Shown: one piece after another, positions 53,141 through 64,000 of the stretch
Layout of the letters: every line of letters starts with the position of its first letter
How positions within the stretch are numbered: the stretch's first letter is position 1
Source: Apophysomyces variabilis
Lineage: Eukaryota > Mucoromycota > Mucoromycetes > Mucorales > Mucoraceae
DNA length: 64,000 nucleotides
Assembly: GCA_002749535.1 (NCBI GenBank)
Contig: MZZL01000401.1
Span: forward strand, 1,183,165 to 1,247,164
Direction of reading: 5' to 3'
Notes under the pieces: generated by a model
The model's database searches: none
What the model was told of the DNA's origin: nothing
What the model saw: the letters and a program-made list of their open reading frames with translations, nothing else
Program-made: the position numbers and the translations under genes

Positions 53141-53785
53141 ATGGACCACCAAGTCTATCACATATCCTGTCATCGACCAAAGGTGCTGCCATTGACTGAA
53201 GAGAATGTGTCGCGAATTGGAGAAGTCGAGCCATCCATGTCCTTGTTGACTCGATATTGCAAGGAAACCGTACCTTCACTTCATACACGTCGTCGAAGAA
53301 AACGGAAAAACTCTAGCAATGATTTTGTAATGGAATCGCCCCGACTACTATCCTTCCCTTATCACAACGACTCTACTTTCCTTCCCACAGCTGAACAGGT
53401 GTGTTTCTACCCTGTTGGTTCGCCCTCTGCGTCGATCGTCAGCTTTTCTTCTTCTTCATGTCTCTCATCACGACCCCCGACTCCGACCTCGATTGCTTCG
53501 CGTCTAGGAACCACCAGTATCAGACCTAACGATCAGTTCTCCACGTTATCCCGGAACCATGCGACCTCCATGTCCGATGGCGATAATAGTAAAACCGGAG
53601 GATGGAATAATTTCCGACGCGTCTTTCGTAAAAGCGACCTAGAGACACCGCATTGGTTGCGACGGTTATGGACCACATTACATAAGAAGAAAAGAAAGAA
53701 GAGTGTGTCTACATTCCAAACGGAGGTTGTCTGGTACAACCAATATCCCGAACGTGCCAACAATCTGGCGATTGTCTCCATGTAA
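53141..53785 (+). CDS. Ser-rich basic protein of unknown function, single exon
   Basis: I do not recognise the family. The ORF of 214 codons has no intron, starts at MDHQVYHISCHRPKVLPLTE and ends VVWYNQYPERANNLAIVSM. Features: a basic cluster RRRRKRKNSSND, a Ser-rich centre (SFSSSSCLSSRPPTPTSIAS) with several S/TP sites, and a basic segment near the C terminus (LHKKKRKKSV) that could be a nuclear localisation signal. A TATA-like ATATATAAAA lies ~87 bp upstream and a hairpin follows the stop. This arrangement supports a real short gene. No signal peptide or membrane span. Confidence 0.65.
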   Translation: MDHQVYHISCHRPKVLPLTEENVSRIGEVEPSMSLLTRYCKETVPSLHTRRRRKRKNSSNDFVMESPRLLSFPYHNDSTFLPTAEQVCFYPVGSPSASIVSFSSSSCLSSRPPTPTSIASRLGTTSIRPNDQFSTLSRNHATSMSDGDNSKTGGWNNFRRVFRKSDLETPHWLRRLWTTLHKKKRKKSVSTFQTEVVWYNQYPERANNLAIVSM

Positions 53786-53833
53786 ATAACGCACTCTTTG
53801 TTTGTGATATAATGAGGACTATGTAAAAAAAAG

Positions 53834-53869
53834 AAAAAGCGGACAAGATTCAATTCTTGCTCGCTTTTT
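53834..53869 (+). terminator. Hairpin after the 53141 gene
   Basis: AAAAAGCGGACAAGA and TCTTGCTCGCTTTTT pair at 13 of 15 positions with a 6-nt loop, ~50 nt after the stop. In eukaryotes this is a 3' UTR or 3'-end structure rather than a rho-independent terminator. Confidence 0.35.
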
Positions 53870-55311
53870 ATTTTGTGCATTTCATTTGCAAAATATAGAT
53901 TAAGAAATAATAAAGCACGGTCGATATGATCCATGCCGTCCATTGTTTCATACTAATAACATAGCGAACTGCTTTATAATACCGTAAAAAGAAAGGATAA
54001 ACTAAGCTCCCTTCTTCGGCAAGTAACTTTTTGAGTCATCACTGTTTCCGGGTACAAAGTTACCGTTGGGGGCATGTTTGTGTTTGTGTCCACAAAATGG
54101 CGGGTGACAGGACTAAACCCTTAAAAGACGAAGCTTGTATGCTACGGAGAATTTTCTACTTCTTTAGAAGTTTCCGAGTTATCCTTTTCTGCTGCGTATG
54201 TCTCTATGTATCAGCAGCAGTTCTTGTAATAATGGCTTGTTTATGCCAACTACATACATTCAGGCAACACAAACCTGGCCTACATCGCTTTTGGCGACTT
54301 TCGTCTTGGCATCGATTGCCCGTTTGCCGCGTAATCTTAAACTTGTATTTATTTCACTATCATGCGTTTTTGTTTCTGATAATACTGAAACTTATCCCTC
54401 TGGTTTCCTGTCTTATTTTCATTCTGATAGCATGTCAATTCAAGTGTATGAATAGACTGTATGGTAAATCAACGAGGTCGCTGACGGTAAACGCAACTGT
54501 TCCAATTAATGTGCAGCTGTCATCCTATTTCTCTTTGTCAGTTGACCTGATTCATTTATTTAAAACCCTATTGTTAAACGCTTGCGTAATGACACAGCAG
54601 GTCATCTCATAAGATCGAGGGATCGCCGTCACTTCCCAAGATACCAACACCAAAATGTGGACAAGGAATCTCAAATCCATTACATGATTTAATTCCATAT
54701 CACCAAGAAAACTCTTTTTCTCTGTATGAGAGTTTCGGTCGCTTCTAGTCGCGAAACACAAGCATACCTCGCGTATCGGACCGGCAGCAGATGAATAAGA
54801 TGACCTATGGTTAAGTATTTGTTTTCACGGCAGCCGATACCTGCAAAGGTTTCTTTTCTCTGTCTCTCTCTATTTGTCTACAAGCTGCTGGGATGTTGTA
54901 TGTCTCCCGTATTACTTCTTCCGAAGACCCTCTTAAACAAGGTATACTACAATTAACGAAAGTGGATTGTATAGGACACTTTTAAACTTCGGTGGCTGCA
55001 GGTGAGGTTGTTTCAATGCATTCATCGCTGTTGTTGCGAGGACAGTATATTCAACTTTGTTCATTAGCAAAAATTCTACACGCTGGGACATAACAATACA
55101 ACAGTTCTTGTTTTCGGGCGTTGTGGATAACGTTGTGAATTCGCTTTTGTAGCCAAGAAGCGACCAATCAAAATTGTTTCTGCCAACGTGATGACATAAG
55201 GGCGGCCCGGCCGACGTACGTAATGGCGGAAAAGTAAAAGAGCTTTATCCTCACCGGCCGAAAAAAGCTTGAATTTGGACTTTACATCGATCACTTTCAC
55301 AATCAAACGTT
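53870..55311. other. Intergenic region upstream of Rpt1
   Basis: A hydrophobic open frame at 54031-54612 (plus) has several Cys/Leu-rich stretches that look membrane-like, but a second frame is also open, so I do not call it as a gene. The CCAAT module is at 55164-55198. Confidence 0.4.
55164..55198 (+). promoter_or_regulatory. CCAAT box plus TGATGACATA module (Rpt1)
   Basis: CCAATCAAAATTG starts at 55164 and CTGCCAACGTGATGACATA follows, with TGATGACATA starting at 55189, 25 bp after CCAAT. It differs from the eIF4G copy at one base within CTGCCAAYGTGATGACATA. It is ~115 bp before the Rpt1 ATG. Confidence 0.6.
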
Positions 55312-57076
<1,765 letters not shown>

Positions 57077-57798
57077 GCAATGTGAATAAACGAGAAACAA
57101 TAAACGGAAACTATCCAAAAAAAATAGGAAGGAAAAGCAGTAGATGCATTGCAATTGTTTATTGTTGCTATGGATGCATCATTCACATATTCCTTGGAAA
57201 GCTGTTAAGTATATTTTGGATTACCTACAGAGGGTATGGCATCGATTCTGGTTAGGGCAGATGTCGCACGAATCTTTGAGATTTCCAGCTCTGGCTTGAT
57301 GCGTAGAATTACCCTTCCTGGATAGCCGTTTAGTATTTACTCGGAATAAACTGGAATTGTACACCAATGGGCTTATTCTGCCATAGCTAGTAATCAATGG
57401 CCTTGATGGGCCCTTTTCCGGTTCACTTATCCTTGCAGCCAACATGCCTATAGCGTTATAATCTCCAGATGAATCTATAACCTGCTTGCTTGGGTAGAAG
57501 TTGTTATATAAACCAAAATACTCAGGGAGGACGGCATTTATGCGACTTATTTTATGCACCTTTCATTGTAGAACAAGTAAAGTTTATACCCTCTAAATTT
57601 GTACGAAAATCTACTGCTACTTCGAAAGATCGTAGATAACCTCGAATGGTCGTTCAAAAAGAAGAGTTCCTCGTATGACTGCGGTACGACACTAAAGAAA
57701 TAGCTGGTTTTTGCAAAGCAATTTGCGCCACCTGAAATGGATCTGTTGTTATAAAAAGGGACACTCTGGGTTCGGTAGCAAACTCATATTTTTCTCCT
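57077..57798. other. Intergenic region before the transposon block
   Basis: No supported gene. A 112-codon minus-strand frame (57221-57559) has no family resemblance. Confidence 0.45.
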
Positions 57799-57801
57799 TT
57801 G

Positions 57802-59172
57802 ATGATGAATGACCTAAGCGACTATATTGAGGCTGAAGATGTTCCACTGAATGTAAATGACGTTACCTCATTTGACGTTGATGTGTCTGAGGATGATGAA
57901 CAAAATGAATGGGCAGGATTGTCTCAATCATATGCAGCTATTTCTAATGAAGTGTGGCAGGGAAGAAGTGGTCATGTGAACGATGCCTTTGTGCGTATGC
58001 GTACATTAACAGATGTCAGATTATCTGTTGAGGAAGCTGGAGAGGAAAGATTAACTGACCTCGTTCACTTTCCAAGCAGATCACGCACCCAAGGAGAGCA
58101 TGGACAGGTACCTAAAGCTAGAGCAAGGGGGTCATACAGGCGATATACCCCGCAGCAAATAGAAAAGCTGTTTGATTTAGTGATTGAAGCAGGACAAACT
58201 GCAAAGGAAGCAGCACTTATCATGGGTATAAATATCCGAACTGCTCCACATTATATCAAAACGTACAATCGGGACGAAGAAAAATGCCTACCTGGTGTTC
58301 AGAGGAAGCTTCGTACTAGCTGTTATCGTAAGCTGACTGAAGCTCACTCCCAGTTTGTTGTAGATTACCTTGACAGGAATCCGACTGCTATACTGACTGA
58401 CATAAGGAGAAGCCTGTGTGAGGCATTCAAAGGCTTAGCTATCTCAGAATCAGCATTGCATAGACATTTAGCGAGGAATTCTGACCGGGTGATAGCTTTG
58501 AGAAAGGAGAAAGTTGAAGAGTGGGAAAAGATGCAGGACTTGGACTTCACTAAGAATTGTGTTTTCATCAATGAAGCTGGTTTCAACTTGCATATTCAAA
58601 GAAATTTTGGTTGTTCCTTGAAGGGAACAGCAGCAAAAGGCAGAGTACCAACTGGAAAGGGAGTAACGATTACTATATTAGGTACCATATCTGAGGCTGG
58701 AGTGATAGACATATCTTTGAGAAAACCCCAGGCTGCATCTATGGTCCAAAAAGAGAAAGCTTAACGGAAAAGAAGCAAAGACAGTCAATGGTAGGATTGG
58801 TACACGAACAGAACACTTCCTATCTTATATATCAAATGTAATGGACGTGCTCGATAAACATGATATGAAACGTCATTATATCGTGATGGATAATGCTCCA
58901 ATATACACACCAGCGGCTGTCCGCAACCTGATTGATAGTAGAAACTATAAGTGCCTGTACTTGCCACCATATTCCCCGTTTTTAAATCCATTGAAGAATT
59001 TTGGTTAAAGGTAAAAGCAGGTATCAGGAGAAATGCACTAAAAGCTGATGATAGACTTACAGATCGAATCTGTGATTCAGTGAATAAAGTAACCAGATCA
59101 GACTGCGAAGCTTGGATTAAGCATTCAATATCATTCTTTTCTCGTTGTAAGAATGAAGAAAGAAATCTCTGA
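57802..59172 (+). pseudogene. Tc1/mariner-type (IS630 superfamily) transposase, frameshifted
   Basis: The first ORF (MMNDLSDYIEAEDVPL...) has an acidic N terminus, then a helix-turn-helix block (RRYTPQQIEKLFDLVIEAGQ, EAALIMGINIRTAPHYI) and runs to a stop at ~58764. The catalytic frame continues elsewhere: HYIVMDNAPIYTPAAV in a shifted frame, then after a second shift IEEFWLKVKAGIRRNALKAD. The first break lies around 58745-58755 (A-run), the second around 58985. The first catalytic Asp, usually in FIDESGFN, is Asn here (VFINEAGFN). So it is dead on three counts. It is a different, longer subfamily copy than the fragments in the 1.49-kb repeats, although both carry the YSPFLNPIEEFW block. Confidence 0.88.
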
Positions 59173-59510
59173 AGTAGGTAGGGTCCATGCCTGCATTTGA
59201 CGATACTCACGGTGTAAATTGGGTTGTCGTATAATAGTATATCTCAAGGATAATTAGATGTGAGCACCAGAAACGGTAGTTTAAGTCCTGTGTCGCAGAC
59301 TGAGAGAGTGGGTAACAAAAAGAAGGCGGGATTCGCAAGGTAAATTTTGTAATAGTCGAAAGTTTGAAGGAAAATACGCCAGCTCTCTTATGGGCCATAA
59401 GTGACCCGATCCAAATTTTCAGTGATTACCAAATTCGGGACCATTTTTTTTTTGAAAGATCAGGGCAGATTTTTTCTTCCACTCCTTTCCTTCTTTTCTT
59501 CAGAACCATT

Positions 59511-61529
59511 ATGCTTTCTGCTAATTCCGCAATTATTATGGCCGGGATGACTCTATACTCTGTTGCTCAATCTCTCCCGCAAACTCACGCAAACGGTTAT
59601 GTGGACAAGGAATCTGTTCGCAGAGTCTTGGATGAATACGCCAAAATGAATAATTTCATTTTGGCAACTAAGTTCAGTACGCCCAATGTGCTTCACTTGA
59701 AGTGTAGCAGAGGTAGCGCCTATCGTGACAGACACAAATTGAAAGATGACGAACGAAAGAGGATGCACCAGACGACCCTCACTGGCTGTTCTTACTTGAT
59801 CAGACTGTCAAAACAACAAAACGCTGGTTTTCAATTGTTACAGCCAAAAGATATCAAAGAAACCTACCATAATCATCCGCTAACACCAGAAAATATCATG
59901 GCATCGAGCAAAGGAAGAAAAGCGATGATGACGGTTGATGATATCAAAGAAATAACATCAATGATCGATAAAGATTTGAAAACCAGAAGCATTCAGGAAG
60001 CATGGAATGCTAAGGGCAGTTTGCATAACAAACTAACCGTCCATGATATAAACAACATAAGATACGGCGTCAAAAAGTCAGAAGTTGTGCCTGTTCACGA
60101 TTCGGCAACTCGTTTGATTAGAATCATGGAGGAGAAAAACTATAAAGTGTCATATGATGCAGATGATTCCGGCTATCTACGTCGCGTCTTATTTGCATCC
60201 AATACTATGATTAAGAGAGGTCGCCGATTTTCTGAAGTTATGGTCATAGATGCGACGTAATAACACCAGCAACACGAGAATGCCCTTGGTCACTGTTCAG
60301 GGTGTAAGTAATCTCGGAGGGATGACTCTTAAGGCATTTTCCAGTTCTTTATGCGTGGGTCAGTGATGAGAAAGAAGAAAGTTACGTCTGGCTTTTGGAG
60401 TTTTTAAAAACAGTAATTTTCGACAATAAGCTTACCAGTACTATCTTTGTCACGGATAAATGCCGTGCATTGATGAATGCTATGGACCGCGTTTTCCCCA
60501 CGAATGCCAAGTTACTTTATATTTGGCACATGATGAACAACATTGATAAAGCATTTTCGGGAAAGTTTTGTCGATGGTAAAAACAAGATCAGATGCACGA
60601 AACTGGTTATGAGAACGATTGAAAGCAACACAGAGGACGTATTTCAAGAGTGCCTTGGCAGCTTTCGATCATTGGCAAGTGACGAAAGCCTTTACATTGA
60701 AGGAAAGCCGGCCATTAACGAGACTTTGACGCTGAATGGCTGACCTGCATAGAAAAGTGGGCAGGCTATCACACGTCTCAATTAAAGCATTTTGGATGCA
60801 CTAGCAGCCAACGCGCTGAGAGATCCCACAGCGCATTAAAACGCCACTTGCACTCGATCCAGCCATTGGACCTGGCTTTTCAAAATCTGCATAAATATGT
60901 TATGCAAAGCGAAAGAGACTTTATGGACTTGCAAGTAAAGGAATCAAGCAGCGTGGACGTCTTAGTTATCCGTAACAAGCAAGTCCAGAATGTGCTGTGC
61001 CATGTGTCTAGCCGAGCACTGGTTACAGTGCACGAAGAACCTTTGTGTGAGGTTGATAGCAACAGCAGTTGCAATTGTGAAGCTTGGCGCTGGTACGGAA
61101 TTCCCTGCAGGCACAGGCTGCCTAAACACAGAGTTCTTGGAATACAAGATATTCCAGAGAGATGGCACCTCGACCCAGCAAAAGCAGAACAGCCTGTAAG
61201 CAGTATTCCGGTTATAGAAACTCGTGAGCCGTGGATGGAATGCATCATGAAGCTGGAACGAGCATTCCGCCAATGTGAGGGACACCAGCAGCTGTAGGAG
61301 CTGATGTCGGGAATAGACCAACTCGTCGACGACATTAAGGAAAGGACTGCCCATCCTCATTTGATGGTTCCCAAAGAAACTGCAGTCAAAGCTCCTGGAA
61401 GACAGCGGAAGCGCCACAGAAAGACAGCTCTTTCAAAAGACTTTGGTAGTGTTCTTTGGAGAAGGACAAAGATCACCAAAGGCCAGGTAATAGATGACGT
61501 TGAGCAAAAACGAATGCACATATATTAAC
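59511..61529 (+). pseudogene. Mutator-like (MULE) transposase with SWIM zinc finger, decayed
   Basis: The start MLSANSAIIMAGMTLYSVAQ is followed by a FAR1-like DNA-binding region (SGCSYLIRLS-like TGCSYLIRL, ETYHNHPLTPENI). The frame breaks at a TAA near 60258, again near 60340 and near 60580, with the MULE core split across frames: EVMVIDAT then MPLVTVQGVSNLGG, FPVLYAWVSDEKEESYVWLL, FVTDKCRALMNAMDRVFP and LYIWHMMNN. The SWIM finger has CNCEAWRWYGIPCRH (C-x-C...C-x-H) at ~61060-61110. The downstream charged region (APGRQRKRHRKTAL) leads towards the OTU block. Identification rests on the order of core motifs and the SWIM finger. Confidence 0.8.
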
Positions 61530-61681
61530 ACCTAAAATTCAAGCCCGCTATCAAAGCGATGGTCAGAAGATTCGCCAAAGAAACGGCTAAAAAGTCTAAT
61601 CCTGAAGAAAAGGCAGACAAGATCATTCAAACCATCGCCAAAAAAAGAAAAGCAACTGAACAATCTGTAATCAGTGATGGT

Positions 61682-62466
61682 AAGTTTGCGAAGACTAGAT
61701 TTACATCTAAATACTGATTTTGCCGATTGATATGGACGTACACTTTATAGAAGATTATCCAACACTCTCTCATTTAGACGCAGAGTTTGTTTACGAGGCT
61801 CCAATACCTCTTCGTAGGGATAAAAGGCCTAAGCTTGACGCTGAACTGCCTTTAGGAATAGACTAAGCTGCTGTTGTCTCCACATTCAATCCGAAAGCTG
61901 ATGGCTGGTGCGGCTACAGAGTATTTGGACATCTGTTGCACAACGATGAAGACAAGTTTCCCACCGTTAAGGCAAAGATGCTCCAAGCTCTTGAAAAGTA
62001 TCGCCACATTTATGTGAACGGTTTTGGTTTTGACGTGGAAGAACTGGAGGAAGCAATCAAGCATTGAGCAGACATAGACTCCTGGTTGCATAACAATATT
62101 CCTCCTTGCAAAAATGCGCGATTCTGGTTTAGCTCATCTGATTGCGCACAGGTGGTGGCAGATGCATATGGACATCCTATCTGTGTATATTCAGATAACA
62201 AAGACTTTCCGCTACTCACCTTTCTGCCATTATCAGTTCCTAAGAACTTAAGAGACAAGCCGCGTCCTCTCGTCCTTTACCATATGAACGATAATCACTG
62301 GATAACCGTAAACGTTAAATATCATATCCAAATGTCATGGCCAACGATCAACAACTTGTTTTTTTCTGTTTGTCAGAAATATCAGCTTGACAACTACTTT
62401 TCTCCATATTTGGAACAAGTGGGGCCAATTCCCAAAACGCAAAGTATAAACGATAATTTATTATAG
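61682..62466 (+). pseudogene. OTU-like cysteine protease region of the MULE, broken
   Basis: After an intron-like GTAAGT...ATAG (ends ~61749) one frame reads EDYPTLSHLDAEFVYEAPIP and a stop at ~61864. It then reads VVSTFNPKADGWCGYRVFGH, LLHNDEDKFPTVKAKM, another stop (TGA, ~62065), then SSSDCAQVVADAYGHPICVY and PLVLYHMNDNHWITVN. DGWCGYR is the Cys site (D-G-x-C) and NDNHWI supplies the His. OTU domains fused to or carried by MULEs are known in eukaryotes. Here it appears as the C-terminal part or separate gene of the element, and is inactivated by at least two stops. Confidence 0.65.
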
Positions 62467-62522
62467 ATATATTATCTACCTACTTAAAGTAACCATTCAG
62501 ATTAAAAGATAGGAGGACAATG

Positions 62523-63285
62523 GAGATCGTCATTACAAGTCTTCTTGGTACCTAAGTTTATTCACCAGTTCGTAAAAGCCTCTAACGCACATCATTTATG
62601 AATCCTTGTGCAAACGGAAGGATATGTACCATAGTTACGCAGTGGGCGATTGCGAATGGGCTAACAGTACGAAATCGGATGTTTTGTATGCATCGAACTT
62701 GGATTCCAAGAAACTGCCACCGGTCCTGATAGAGGTTCAGCATACTGTGAATATGGAGTTTATGGAACGAGCGATCATGTATTGCCTTTCTGTAAAAAAG
62801 ATCTACAAGACAGCGCCGAATCTGCTGATAATTTGCGTGAACCATGTCAGCGGCCAAGAGGTGTCATCAAAACTCAGAACTAGTGATACGTTCTCTTTCA
62901 TGAAGCAAATACCCTGTGACATTTGGGCACATCAAAGTTTCCTCTTATCATCTGACTCACTCGGCAACTATTCTAATTCGTTAGCTCTCGATCCTATGGT
63001 TGCATTGGGCATCTTCTTCACAAAGCAGAAGAGATCATTGTTAGGTCTACGAGAATGTAAGGACCCAACGTTACAGTTGCTGTACAGTATTGCAAAGAGA
63101 AAATGGAAGAAGAATGTTCTGCAGAAGATGCTAAAATGGAGGTGTTACTTGACGTTTGCGAACGGATGACGAAGCAAATCCAGAAGATAATTAGAAGCGC
63201 AAATGACCCTTCTCCAGCATCCAAGGAAAAACTGCTCCTTTACGCTCAAGACGGGCTGGACTATTTAAGTATGTCCACTCTATAG
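62523..63285 (+). pseudogene. PD-(D/E)XK nuclease-like protein, broken
   Basis: A 62523-62600 segment (WRSSLQVFLVPKFIHQFVKA) is followed by a frameshift near 62600, then SLCKRKDMYHSYAVGDCEWA, SDVLYASNLDSKKLPPVLIE, the E-x-Q motif in LIEVQHTVNMEF, and IPCDIWAHQSFLL. A second shift near 63100 moves to EEECSAEDAKMEVLLDVCER and a stop at ~63285. D...E-x-Q in a beta-strand context fits PD-(D/E)XK (Rpn-like) folds. I believe such proteins form a large family in Mucoromycota; that is recollection. It could belong to the adjacent element or be an unrelated relic. Confidence 0.55.
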
Positions 63286-63552
63286 AAATCTCAGATAAAG
63301 AAAATGGCCAATCTAGTCAGGAACCAGAAAAAGTTTGAATGGAAGGAACAGGGTGCGGAAGGGTATGGAGATTCTACCGAAAGGATATAGCTCGTAGTAA
63401 TACTTGGGTGTCGGATGGATCTTGAGAGAGGGACGGGGATAGCTTGTGGTAATAAAGGGAAAATGATCGACAGGGACGGGGTGGCTTTTGTCCGACAGAG
63501 ACTTCTTTTTCCCTTTGTCCTTGTCTGTCTTTTCTTTTCATCATTACTTTCC
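63286..63552. other. Short intergenic region before the DEAD-box gene
   Basis: Promoter of the helicase gene. A TTTTCTTTTCATCATTACTT pyrimidine block is just before the ATG. Confidence 0.45.
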
Positions 63553-64000
63553 ATGTTCTCAATGTTGGCCACTATCAGACAAGCAGTGAAGGGGCCAGTT
63601 GTAAAAGATACCATTCGAACATTCACTTGCTCGTCCGTGGCTCACACTAAACGGGCTCAACTTCGTAAACCAAACATTTCCACCTTGACCAAACATTTAA
63701 AGCCTGATGGAATGACCGGAAGGCAGCGACGAGATGCATTAAAGGCACAACTAAAACGCAATAGGCCTCGCGGAGAGGGCCCGTACATACCTGTAAAACG
63801 ACGTTTGGAAGAGATCGGGCCAACCACAAAAGTCAAAGAGCTCACCAAGTTTTTGTCGACTCAAACCTTTGATGATCTCGGACTGTCGTCAGGCACTATA
63901 GATGCAGCCCGATCGATATTGCCAGAGGAGGCCCGACCTACAGAGATTCAAGCATTGGCTATACCAAAGCTTGTTCAGAACAAGAGCCAACATGTCTTGG
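63553..64000 (+). CDS. Mitochondrial DEAD-box RNA helicase (Mrh4-like), 3' truncated by window
   Basis: Starts MFSMLATIRQAVKGPVVKD, an Arg/Lys-rich, acid-poor N terminus like a mitochondrial targeting peptide. A basic region follows (RRDALKAQLKRNRPRGEG). Then FDDLGLSSGTIDAARSILP and EARPTEIQALAIPKLVQNKS, the Q motif and start of motif I of a DEAD-box helicase. The rest lies beyond 64000. The ATG at 63553 begins the frame; a second Met (63562) is close. The family is firm; the specific Mrh4 assignment is an inference from the targeting peptide and the RPTEIQALAIP form. Confidence 0.8.
   Translation, partial: MFSMLATIRQAVKGPVVKDTIRTFTCSSVAHTKRAQLRKPNISTLTKHLKPDGMTGRQRRDALKAQLKRNRPRGEGPYIPVKRRLEEIGPTTKVKELTKFLSTQTFDDLGLSSGTIDAARSILPEEARPTEIQALAIPKLVQNKSQHVL

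Noticed and set aside
54031..54612. 193-codon hydrophobic plus-strand frame
   Set aside because: A second overlapping frame is equally open, there is no family resemblance, and the sequence is T-rich, which favours hydrophobic codons.

Overview
The window is fungal nuclear DNA, most likely from an early-diverging filamentous fungus such as Mucoromycota. The genes are dense and carry many short introns of about 40-90 nt with GT-AG ends and CTAAC-like branch points. The encoded proteins include fungal-type eIF4G, Rvs167-type BAR-SH3, a fused Met8/Met1 siroheme protein and a Pek1/Mkk-type MAPKK. The base composition is AT-rich and the intergenic DNA is full of pyrimidine tracts and microsatellites. 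I cannot name the species from sequence alone.

Layout from left to right: CCR4-NOT scaffold Not1 (552-7082, N-terminal part not found); amphiphysin Rvs167 (7700-9612, with an N gap at 8374-8438); a Ste20/PAK-like kinase on the minus strand (9963-11831); a long gene-poor stretch; a Rab11/Ypt31 GTPase (14663-15685); a small unknown minus-strand gene (17335-17784); and CTP synthase (18701-20564). Next comes a repeat-rich block. Two nearly identical 1.49-kb inverted repeats (20731-22216 and 31921-33408) bracket a tandem AAA ATPase related to AFG2/SPATA5L1 (minus) and eIF4G (26849-31548). Each repeat holds a dead Tc1/mariner transposase fragment and a ~150-bp MITE-like element.

The right half contains an unrecognised minus-strand gene (about 34989-35850), Yra1/ALYREF (36723-37845), an F-BAR/SH3 protein (37969-40524), an RRM/RS-type RNA-binding protein (41043-42240, minus), a MAPKK (43075-44832), an arrestin-like adaptor (45304-47188, minus), a Met8-Met1 fusion (47579-49232, minus), an LCLAT-type acyltransferase (49676-51204, minus), a 214-residue unknown protein (53141-53785) and proteasome ATPase Rpt1 (55312-57076). 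From 57.8 to 63.3 kb lies a transposon graveyard: a frameshifted Tc1/mariner transposase, a decayed Mutator-like transposase with a SWIM finger followed by an OTU-like cysteine protease region, and a broken PD-(D/E)XK-like gene. The window ends inside a mitochondrial DEAD-box helicase gene (63553 onward).

Most genes are unrelated housekeeping genes, many of them in mRNA metabolism (Not1, eIF4G, Yra1, the RRM/RS protein, the DEAD-box helicase) and membrane/actin dynamics (Rvs167, F-BAR, Rab11, arrestin). The most notable non-coding signal is a CCAAT box followed 24-25 bp later (start to start) by TGATGACRTA. It occurs upstream of three housekeeping genes: eIF4G, Yra1 and Rpt1. No rRNA, tRNA or CRISPR array was recognised.
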